A stretch of DNA of 64,000 nt. Source: an uncultured Lachnobacterium sp. (GTDB lineage Bacteria; Bacillota; Clostridia; Lachnospirales; Lachnospiraceae). The DNA is taken from assembly GCA_900543445.1 (NCBI GenBank), contig UQRC01000011.1, positions 1-64,000 of the forward strand. Reading direction: 5' to 3'. The position numbers were made by a program, and so were the translations under genes. The notes beneath the pieces were generated by a model. The model saw only the letters and a program-made list of their open reading frames with translations, made no database searches and was not told where the DNA came from. This document shows, one piece after another, positions 45,329-52,339 of this stretch. Each line of letters opens with the position of its first letter. The first letter of the stretch is position 1.

Positions 45329-46468
45329 ATGACAAAGATTGACATTATTTCAGGTTTCTTAGGAGCTGGTAAAACTACTTTTATTAAGAAGATGATCGAT
45401 GAGGCTTTCAAAGGAGAGCAGATCGTTCTGATCGAGAATGAGTTTGGTGAGGTTGGTATCGACGGAGGTTTCTTAAAGGATGCAGGCATCCAGATTACAG
45501 AGATGAACTCCGGTTGTATCTGCTGTTCACTCGTGGGTGACTTTGGTAAGAACTTAAATGAAGTGATTACAAAGTATCATCCGGATCGTATCTTGATCGA
45601 GCCATCCGGAGTTGGAAAGTTATCCGATGTTATGAAGTCGGTTATCGATATCGAGAAGGAGCAGGATGTCAAGCTTAATGCTTTGGTTACTGTTGTAAAT
45701 GCGCTGAAAGCCAGCAAACAGATGAAGGCATTCGGTGAGTTCTTCAACAACCAGATCGAGTATGCGACCACGGTTATTTTAAGCCGCAGTCAGAATGCAA
45801 CACCGGAGCAGTTAGAGTTCTGTGTAAAGCAGATCCAGACGCTGAATCCGAATGCTGCAATCATCACAACGGACTGGGCTGCAATCGGAGGCGAGCAGAT
45901 CCTTAAGGTTATGGAAGGACAGGACAACCTTGAGATGAAGGTGCTTGCAGAGGCTCGTCATGCACAGGATGAGGAAGAACACGAGCATGAGCATCATCAT
46001 CACGATCATGACCATGAGGAACATGAGCACCATCACGATCACGACCACGAGGAGCACCATCATGATCATGACCATGAGGAGCATGAGCACCACCATGATC
46101 ACGATCACGAGGAGCATGAACATCATCATGAGCACGGAGAGAACTGCACCTGTGGATGTCACGACCATGACCACGAGCATCATCATCACCATCATGCAGA
46201 TGATGTATTCACAAGCTGGGGAAAAGAGACTCCGCACAAGTTCGAGAAGTCTAAGATTGAGGAGATCCTCAAAGGTTTCGTAGAGTCTGACAATATCCTT
46301 CGTTCCAAGGGAATGGTTGAGAGCACAGACGGAAGCTGGATCTACTTTGATATGGTTCCGGGCGAGTATGAGATTCGTGAGGGTGAGCCGGATTACACCG
46401 GACGTATTGTAGTAATCGGTACCGAAATTCATGAGCATGAGCTTGAGGAATTGTTCGGTCTGGCATAA
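45329..46468 (+). CDS. G3E GTPase (CobW/COG0523) with His-rich metal-binding region
   Basis: 379 residues from ATG 45329 (AAAAGGAGAG upstream). Walker A GFLGAGKTT is at 9-17, and the COG0523 metal motif CxCC is C63-I-C65-C66. Residues about 215-290 are a run of His, Asp and Glu units repeated in near-identical blocks, followed by CTCGC and a C-terminal CobW domain. G3E proteins insert or deliver Zn, Co or Ni; the His tract suggests metal storage or delivery. The next gene encodes a second GTPase of the same family. Confidence 0.93.
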   Translation: MTKIDIISGFLGAGKTTFIKKMIDEAFKGEQIVLIENEFGEVGIDGGFLKDAGIQITEMNSGCICCSLVGDFGKNLNEVITKYHPDRILIEPSGVGKLSDVMKSVIDIEKEQDVKLNALVTVVNALKASKQMKAFGEFFNNQIEYATTVILSRSQNATPEQLEFCVKQIQTLNPNAAIITTDWAAIGGEQILKVMEGQDNLEMKVLAEARHAQDEEEHEHEHHHHDHDHEEHEHHHDHDHEEHHHDHDHEEHEHHHDHDHEEHEHHHEHGENCTCGCHDHDHEHHHHHHADDVFTSWGKETPHKFEKSKIEEILKGFVESDNILRSKGMVESTDGSWIYFDMVPGEYEIREGEPDYTGRIVVIGTEIHEHELEELFGLA

Positions 46469-46556
46469 AAACACAGGAATGATTCAGTCGATTGCCCGAC
46501 TACAAAAAAGAGTATGGATGAGGCTGAATTGCAATCAATGAGACAAGGAGTATTAT

Positions 46557-47501
46557 ATGGCACAGGAAATTCCAGTATATGTATTTACCGGATTCATGGA
46601 CAGCGGCAAGACATCTCTTGTAGAGGAGACGCTTTTTGAAAATGAGTTCGGGGACGGCGCCAAGGGTATCATCATCATGTGTGAGGATGGAGATAAGGAG
46701 TATGACGAGGCAAAGCTTGCTACGGTCAACTTTAAACTGGTTACCATCGATTCCGAGGAAGAGTTTACACCGGCAAAGCTGCAGGAGATTCAGGATTCTT
46801 ATCTCCCGGAGCAGGTGTTTATCGAGTACAATGGAACCTGGGGAATGGATAAGCTGCTTGAGGCGGATCTTCCGAAAGGATGGGTGATCGTCCAGTCACT
46901 TGCAACCGTGGATTCCACCACATTTGACATGTATATGAACAACATGCGCGCGATGATGCAGGAACAGGTATTCTCAAGTGATGTTGTCATCTTCAATCGT
47001 ACGGATGATGACACAGACAGAGGGCATCTCCGTCGCAGCATCAAGGCAATCAACCGTAAGGCACAGATCGTCTATGAGCGCAAGGACGGCACAATCGATG
47101 AGCGTCCGGAGGAGCTTCCGTTTGATATCAATCAGGATGTGATCGAGTTATCTGATGCAGACTACGCAATCTGGTATATGGATGCGATGGATAACTATAA
47201 GAAATACGATCATAAGAAGGTCAAGTTCCGCGCACTTGTGTACAATCCGGATAAGCTGAAAAAAGGCGTTTTCGTACCGGGAAGATTTGCAATGACCTGC
47301 TGTATCGAGGACGTGACTTTCATTGGTTTTAAGTGCAAGTACGACAGGGAGAATGAGATTCCACATAAGTCGTGGATCGATATTACCGCAGAGGTGCGTG
47401 TAGAGTTCGCACGCGAGTACAAGGGCAAAGGACCGGTGCTGTATCCGATTTCCATCGAGAAAGCAGAGAAACCGGAGGATGAACTTGTTTATTTCTCATA
47501 A
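46557..47501 (+). CDS. G3E-type GTPase domain fused to YcgQ/TIGR03943-like domain
   Basis: 314 residues. The N-terminal half is CobW-like with Walker A GFMDSGKTS at 12-20, but the CxCC metal motif is missing. From about residue 221 the sequence changes to a domain with FVPGRFAMTCC and a WIDITAEVRV segment, which resembles the C-terminal part of YcgQ/TIGR03943 permease-associated proteins. In Bacillus those proteins are linked to zinc-regulated transport. It lies 88 bases after the His-rich GTPase gene. The fusion assignment is by eye. Confidence 0.75.
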   Translation: MAQEIPVYVFTGFMDSGKTSLVEETLFENEFGDGAKGIIIMCEDGDKEYDEAKLATVNFKLVTIDSEEEFTPAKLQEIQDSYLPEQVFIEYNGTWGMDKLLEADLPKGWVIVQSLATVDSTTFDMYMNNMRAMMQEQVFSSDVVIFNRTDDDTDRGHLRRSIKAINRKAQIVYERKDGTIDERPEELPFDINQDVIELSDADYAIWYMDAMDNYKKYDHKKVKFRALVYNPDKLKKGVFVPGRFAMTCCIEDVTFIGFKCKYDRENEIPHKSWIDITAEVRVEFAREYKGKGPVLYPISIEKAEKPEDELVYFS

Positions 47502-47534
47502 CGTATAGTTATGGAAGGAATGTATATTTATTCT

Positions 47535-47563
47535 TTGACAATGATACGCTTTTTCGCTATGAT
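47535..47563 (+). promoter_or_regulatory. Sigma-A promoter of nfnAB with inverted repeat over the -10
   Basis: TTGACA at 47535-47540, 17-base spacer, TATGAT at 47558-47563. An inverted repeat CGCTAT-N7-ATAGCG (47555-47573) covers the -10 and start region and could be an operator. Confidence 0.75.
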
Positions 47564-47612
47564 TGAAATAGCGTAGATTTACGAGGGATTAGAAAACACT
47601 AGGAGGAGAATT

Positions 47613-48503
47613 ATGTATCCAATCGTTCGAAAGGAAACACTTGCGGACAACATTATCCTTATGGATATTAAGGCACCACGTGTTGCCAAGGAGTGTCTGC
47701 CGGGACAGTTTATTATCGCAAAGACAGATGAAGTGGGAGAGCGTATTCCGCTTACCATCTGTGATTATGACCGAGTAAAGGAGACCGTTACCATCGTTGT
47801 GCAGACCATTGGCGCAGGAACCGAGCGTATGATGAGCTTAAACGAGGGTGATGCACTTGAGGATTTTGTAGGACCGCTCGGTTGTCCTTCTGAACTTTGT
47901 CAGGAAGAAAACCTTGAGGAAACCAAGAAGAAAAACATCGTATTTATCGCCGGAGGTCTTGGAACCGCACCGGTATATCCACAGGTAAAATGGTTACATG
48001 AGCATGGTATCGATGCCGATGTTATCATGGGATCAAGAACAAAGGATCTCTTATTCTACATAGATGAGATGAAAGCTGTAGCTGGCAATGTCTATGTGAC
48101 AACGGACGATGGATCATACGGATTCCACGGAAACGGATGCCAGCAGCTTGAGGCATTGGTCGGCGAAGGAAAGCACTACGATGTATGTGTAGCCATCGGA
48201 CCGATGATCATGATGAAATTTGTTACCATTCTGACCAAGAAGCTTGAGATTCCTACGATTGTTTCCATGAACCCGATCATGGTTGACGGTACGGGAATGT
48301 GTGGCGCATGCCGTCTTATGGTTGGCGGAGAGGTCAAGTTTGCATGTGTTGACGGACCGGAGTTCGACGGACATCTCGTTGACTTTGATCAGGCAATGAA
48401 GCGTCAGCAGCAGTACAAGACAGAAGAAGGCCGTGCAAAGCTTGCATATGAAGAAGGCGACACCCACCACGGTGGTTGTGGTCATTGCGGAGGTGACAAA
48501 TAA
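47613..48503 (+). CDS. nfnA: NADH-dependent ferredoxin:NADP oxidoreductase, small subunit (NfnA type)
   Basis: 296 residues; AGGAGGAG precedes the ATG. A ferredoxin-reductase-like FAD domain (ERIPLTICDYD), an NAD domain with GGLGTAPVYPQ, and C-terminal cysteines in MCGACRL and FACVDGPEFDGH that hold a [2Fe-2S] cluster. Paired with the next gene it forms the electron-bifurcating transhydrogenase. The tail (THHGGCGHCGGDK) is an extra His/Cys-rich end. The alternative names sulfide dehydrogenase or PyrK-like protein fit less well given the partner. Confidence 0.85.
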   Translation: MYPIVRKETLADNIILMDIKAPRVAKECLPGQFIIAKTDEVGERIPLTICDYDRVKETVTIVVQTIGAGTERMMSLNEGDALEDFVGPLGCPSELCQEENLEETKKKNIVFIAGGLGTAPVYPQVKWLHEHGIDADVIMGSRTKDLLFYIDEMKAVAGNVYVTTDDGSYGFHGNGCQQLEALVGEGKHYDVCVAIGPMIMMKFVTILTKKLEIPTIVSMNPIMVDGTGMCGACRLMVGGEVKFACVDGPEFDGHLVDFDQAMKRQQQYKTEEGRAKLAYEEGDTHHGGCGHCGGDK

Positions 48504-49888
48504 TGGATGCAATGGTAAGAGTACCGGTTCGTGAGCAGGAGCCTAAGGTTCGTGCAACGAACTTTGAAGAAGTATGTTATGGATACAACGAGGAGGAGGC
48601 AGTTGCAGAGGCTTCCCGTTGCTTAAATTGTAAGAATGCCCAGTGTATGAAAGGATGCCCGGTTTCTATCAATATTCCGGCATTTATCGCACAGGTGAAG
48701 GAGCGTAACTTTGAGGCTGCTTATCAGATCATCTCAGAGTCATCCGCACTTCCTGCAGTCTGCGGACGTGTATGTCCACAGGAGAGCCAGTGTGAGGGCA
48801 AGTGTATCCGCGGAATCAAGGGAGATCCGGTTGCAATCGGTAAGCTTGAGCGTTTTGTAGCGGATTGGGCAAGAGAGAATGGAATCAAGCCTAAGAAGAC
48901 AGCTGAGCCAAACGGACATAAGGTTGCTGTCATCGGTTCCGGTCCTGCAGGTCTGACCTGTGCCGGAGATCTTGCAAAGCTTGGTTATGATGTTACGATT
49001 TTCGAGGCACTTCATATGGCCGGCGGTGTATTAAGCTATGGTATTCCTGAGTTCCGTCTTCCAAAGGATAAGGTTGTCGCTGCGGAAGTTGAGAACGTAA
49101 AATCTCTCGGTGTCAAGATTGAGACGAACGTTGTGATCGGAAAGTCGGTTAAGATTGATGAGTTGATGGCTGAGGAAGGATTCGAGGCTGTATTTATCGG
49201 TTCCGGAGCAGGACTTCCTAGATTCATGGGAATTCCTGGAGAACAGGCCAACGGCGTATTCTCCGCAAATGAGTTCCTGACAAGAAATAACCTGATGAAG
49301 GCTTTTAAGGACGGATATGAGACTCCGATCTCAAGAGGAAAGAAAGTTGTCGTTGTCGGCGGTGGTAACGTAGCAATGGATGCTGCAAGAACCGCACTTC
49401 GTCTCGGCGCTGAGGTTCATATCGTATATCGTCGTGGTGAGGAAGAACTTCCTGCACGTAAGGAAGAAGTACATCACGCAAAAGAAGAGGGAATCATCTT
49501 TGATCTCCTTGAAAACCCGACAGAGATCCTTGTTGATGAGAACGGCTGGGTTAAGGGCGTCCGCATCATTAAGATGGAACTTGGTGAGCCGGATGCTTCC
49601 GGAAGAAGAAGCCCGGTTGAGATTCCTGGTTCTGAGTATGAGATGGATTGTGACACGGTTATCATGTCACTCGGTACTTCTCCGAACCCACTGATTTCTT
49701 CTACCACAGCTGGTCTTGAGACAAACCGCCGCAAGTGTATCGTTGCTTCCGAGGAGAACGGTGCAACCAGCAAGGCTGCCGTATTCGCAGGTGGTGATGC
49801 CGTAACAGGTGCCGCTACCGTAATCCTTGCAATGGGTGCAGGCAAGGCGGCTGCAAAGGGTATTGATGAGTATCTTTCGGCAAAATAA
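48503..49888 (+). CDS. nfnB: Nfn large subunit, NADPH-dependent glutamate-synthase-like flavoprotein
   Basis: 461 residues, starting on the last base of the nfnA stop codon (TAATG overlap). N-terminal cysteines for two [4Fe-4S] clusters (CLNCKNAQCMKGCP and CGRVCPQESQCEGKC), an FAD domain (VIGSGPAGLTCAGDL) and an NADPH domain (VVVVGGGNVAMDAART). Usually labelled GltA; with nfnA upstream the bifurcating transhydrogenase role is more likely than glutamate synthase, as there is no large GltB-like gene here. Confidence 0.87.
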   Translation: MDAMVRVPVREQEPKVRATNFEEVCYGYNEEEAVAEASRCLNCKNAQCMKGCPVSINIPAFIAQVKERNFEAAYQIISESSALPAVCGRVCPQESQCEGKCIRGIKGDPVAIGKLERFVADWARENGIKPKKTAEPNGHKVAVIGSGPAGLTCAGDLAKLGYDVTIFEALHMAGGVLSYGIPEFRLPKDKVVAAEVENVKSLGVKIETNVVIGKSVKIDELMAEEGFEAVFIGSGAGLPRFMGIPGEQANGVFSANEFLTRNNLMKAFKDGYETPISRGKKVVVVGGGNVAMDAARTALRLGAEVHIVYRRGEEELPARKEEVHHAKEEGIIFDLLENPTEILVDENGWVKGVRIIKMELGEPDASGRRSPVEIPGSEYEMDCDTVIMSLGTSPNPLISSTTAGLETNRRKCIVASEENGATSKAAVFAGGDAVTGAATVILAMGAGKAAAKGIDEYLSAK

Positions 49889-49891
49889 ATA

Positions 49892-50060
49892 CGGGTTTGC
49901 CATGGATCAGATTGGCTTTCTAAAACGGACGATACCGGATGATAAAGTAACGATAGAAAATTAGCAGTAAGTTTTTTTAGCCGACGGACTTTGAACGATT
50001 TCAATGACTGGAAAATTCTCAGAGTTACGGCATCGAACCATACGATTATTTTGTCCTTCA
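49892..50060 (-). repeat. Intergenic repeat, copy A (inverted relative to copy C)
   Basis: Roughly 140 bases from about 49914 match the reverse complement of 52074-52230 with about ten differences by eye. It begins three bases after the nfnB stop. Its outer part (49892-49950) also matches 50598-50661 in inverted orientation. Confidence 0.88.
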
Positions 50061-50155
50061 AAAATAAGTATGGCTCCGATGCCTGTAGCATGAAAAGGTT
50101 GGTCATTAAAATCATCCAAAGTCCTGAACATTTAGAATACTACTGCTAATTTTCT
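49955..50155 (+). other. Long imperfect hairpin within the repeat
   Basis: ATTAGCAGTA near 49960 pairs with TACTGCTAAT near 50140, GGACTTTGAACGATTTCAATG with CATTAAAATCATCCAAAGTCC, and GGCATCGAACCATAC with GTATGGCTCCGATGCC. Together they fold about 200 bases into one stem around a loop near 50043-50068. Confidence 0.75.
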
Positions 50156-50160
50156 TTTTT

Positions 50161-50590
50161 ACTTTTTTCTATCCGCTATCTGTGTATTGAAAATATCATA
50201 TCTGATGCACGCCAAAAATTTGCCCCATAGTAGATAATGAAAGTTGACGCGCGGTGTTATTTTACAAGTAAATGTAAGATTTCTCCGCGCGTGATTTATT
50301 ATTTTATGTGTAGCGTTAGCGAACAAGCAAAATTTGTAAGAGAGTGACTGTAAAATAAGTCTCTGATTAATAAGCACCATCTTCGGCAAATGTCGGTTTG
50401 GGTATTGGTTTGTATCCCAAACTGGAATAACAACTTTACGGTATAAGTTCACTGTTTCCTCAAATACAAAAAAGTATCGAACGACAGTGAAAAGGGTATA
50501 AGCAACGAAAATTCTGCTGTTATACCCAAATCAAAAGACCCCAAAGGATATATAGACGGGAAAAACTCGCTGTATACCCAAAATACAACT
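50161..50590. other. Non-coding stretch rich in short inverted repeats
   Basis: No convincing gene. Inverted repeats include ACGCGCGG/CCGCGCGT (about 50246 and 50284), GTTTGGGTAT/GTATCCCAAAC (near 50396) and GGGTATAA/TTATACCC (near 50494 and 50519), and TATACCCAAA occurs twice. A 97-codon minus-strand frame here is probably chance. Confidence 0.5.
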
Positions 50591-50597
50591 TAAGAAA

Positions 50598-50661
50598 TCT
50601 ATCATCCAGTATCATCCGTTTTAGAAAACCAATCTGATCACGATAACCACGAATTTGCAGA
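50598..50661 (+). repeat. Intergenic repeat, copy B (end fragment)
   Basis: Shares the block around TCATCCAGTAT, TCCGTTTTAGAAA and CGAATTTGCAG with copy C in the same orientation and with copy A inverted. A and B could be the two ends of one element of about 770 bp. Confidence 0.8.
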
Positions 50662-50836
50662 TTTGGTTGCCTTGGAATATTGGATTGTTATATGATAAAA
50701 GAAGAAAGTGTTCCGGGATGTGTAAAAAGGGTTTACCCAAAAAAGAGAAGTTTATGAAGAAACGGGGATTCATGCCTGTGTGGAGCAACTTGTGGTGGTA
50801 TGCGAAAACTTTTTTAAGGGTAAAGGAGGCGATTCC

Positions 50837-51178
50837 ATGAATATTCAAATTTTCGGAACGAAAAAATGTAACGATACAAAGAAAGCAGAGCGCTTTTTCA
50901 AGGAACGCGGCATCAAGTATCAGTTTATCGATATGCAGGCTAAGGGGATGAGCAAAGGAGAGTTTAATTCGGTTGCGCAGGTGAACGGTGGTCTTGAAAA
51001 CATGATCAACTGGGACGGCAAGGACAAGGATCTGCTTGCGCTGATCAAGTATATTGCGGATGAAGACAAGCTGGAAAAGGTGCTTGAAAATTCGCAGGTA
51101 ATTAAGACTCCGGTGGTTCGAAACGGAAAGCAGTCGACGCTTGGTTATCAGCCGGATGTGTGGAAAAAGTGGGAGTGA
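50837..51178 (+). CDS. ArsC/Spx-family thioredoxin-fold protein
   Basis: 113 residues from ATG 50837, with AAAGGAGG upstream. It starts IQIFGTKKCNDTKKAERFF, the ArsC/Spx fold with a single Cys in the active loop (no CxxC), and has VIKTPVVRNGK near the C-terminus where ArsC proteins have a cis-Pro segment. Single-Cys members are arsenate reductase-like or YffB-like proteins of unclear role. First gene of a three-gene accessory unit; the promoter upstream (TTGCCT-18-TATGAT near 50667) is weak. Confidence 0.85.
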   Translation: MNIQIFGTKKCNDTKKAERFFKERGIKYQFIDMQAKGMSKGEFNSVAQVNGGLENMINWDGKDKDLLALIKYIADEDKLEKVLENSQVIKTPVVRNGKQSTLGYQPDVWKKWE

Positions 51179-51183
51179 TGCGA

Positions 51184-51360
51184 ATGAAGCAAAAGAAGAA
51201 ACTATGGTTGATCGTGGCAGCACTTTTATTGATGCTTTCATTTTTGTTCTCAAGGATATCCATATCGACAGATGGGATTGGTGGATGGGTGCTGCTTGGA
51301 ATGGGGGGATTGTTTTTTGTTCTGGCAATCCTTTTGCTCGTTGTCCGCGGCAGAAAATAG
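51184..51360 (+). CDS. Small two-helix membrane protein, 58 residues
   Basis: Start taken at ATG 51184, eight bases after GGGAG; ATG 51178 overlapping the previous stop is an alternative. Two membrane helices (about 7-24 and 36-54) separated by a short Ser/Thr/Gly loop, with basic ends. No family recognised. Probably co-translated with the ArsC-like gene. Confidence 0.7.
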   Translation: MKQKKKLWLIVAALLLMLSFLFSRISISTDGIGGWVLLGMGGLFFVLAILLLVVRGRK

Positions 51361-51438
51361 GGAATGTCCAACGATTCGCGGTCTGTGGGAAAGACAAGAA
51401 AGCTTCGGATTGTTATCATAATTCAGGAGGTGACACAG

Positions 51439-51957
51439 ATGGATTTGATTAAGATTGGAAATTTTATAGCGGAACTCAGAAAAAAACAAAAACTTACGCA
51501 GGAACAGCTTGGCGAAAAACTGGGAGTGACCAACAAGACTGTATCCAGATGGGAGACCGGCACCTATCTACCGCCAGCGGAGGCGCTTCTTGCGATGAGT
51601 GAGTTATTTGGTGTAAGTATCAATGAATTGTTAAGCGGAAAGAGTCTTTCAGAAGCAGAATACAGACAGGCGGCGGAAGAAAACTTAAAGCAGACGGTTA
51701 AAACCAGCAGCTTCACCTTAAAAGACAGAATTGATTTCTACAAAAATAAATGGCTCAAAGAACACCGTGTAATCATGATTTTGATCGGCATCGGTATCGC
51801 AGGAGTTTTACTTGTCGGAATCATATTGAAAAATGCATGGTTCATTGGCGCTGGTTTTATACTACTGCTTTTGGCACATGCATGGAGAAACAATACAATG
51901 ATGGCATATGTGGAAGACAATGCATTCGACGGAAGGGGAAATCAGGAAAGACCATGA
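51439..51957 (+). CDS. Membrane-bound Xre-type transcription regulator
   Basis: 172 residues from ATG 51439 (CAGGAGGTGA upstream). An HTH_3 domain (about 5-60; LTQEQLGEKLGVTNKTVSRWE) is followed by a linker and two membrane helices near 112-132 and 135-152. This type of regulator senses the membrane or a membrane partner; the small membrane protein just upstream is a candidate. It may control its own operon. Confidence 0.88.
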   Translation: MDLIKIGNFIAELRKKQKLTQEQLGEKLGVTNKTVSRWETGTYLPPAEALLAMSELFGVSINELLSGKSLSEAEYRQAAEENLKQTVKTSSFTLKDRIDFYKNKWLKEHRVIMILIGIGIAGVLLVGIILKNAWFIGAGFILLLLAHAWRNNTMMAYVEDNAFDGRGNQERP

Positions 51958-52073
51958 CCTGGATATCCTTTTTGCCGTGGGCGCGGGGAAAAGAAATATT
52001 ATATATTGTCCCACATGCCGGGGGATTTTGAAACTGATTTTCTGAATATAGAAGTTGATTTTCCTATTTTTTC

Positions 52074-52242
52074 GATAAAATAATTGTATGCACCGATGCC
52101 GTAACTCTGAAAATTTTCCAGTCATTGAAATCGTTCAAAGTCCGTCGGCTAAAAAACTTACTGCTAATTTTCTATCGTCCCTTTATCATCCAGTATCGTC
52201 CGTTTTAGAAAGCCTATCCGATCACGGCAACCCGAATTTGCA
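52074..52242 (+). repeat. Intergenic repeat, copy C
   Basis: Inverted copy of 49892-50060; it ends with CCGAATTTGCAG, also seen in copy B. With copy A it brackets the accessory genes at 50837-51957. Confidence 0.88.
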
Positions 52243-52302
52243 GAAATTATAAAAGTTTTGGAAACAATTTGTAAAAAGAGCGAATTTTGATTAAAAAGGG
52301 GG

Positions 52303-52308
52303 TATAAT
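52303..52308 (+). promoter_or_regulatory. -10 box upstream of the P-type ATPase
   Basis: TATAAT at 52303-52308, 31 bases before the start; no clear -35 is seen at the expected distance. Confidence 0.4.
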
Positions 52309-52339
52309 AACAGAAAATACATAGGAAGTGGAATGAGAT

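Noticed and set aside
45960..46210. Regular DNA repeats resembling a short CRISPR-like array
   Set aside because: They are in frame, encode His/Asp/Glu blocks, and there are no unique spacers or cas genes.
50159..50452. 97-codon minus-strand reading frame in the repeat region
   Set aside because: No ribosome site, lies over inverted repeats, and the protein has no recognisable domain or helix pattern.
50655..50840. 61-codon reading frame before the ArsC-like gene
   Set aside because: It overlaps copy B of the repeat and the ArsC-like start, and lacks a ribosome site.
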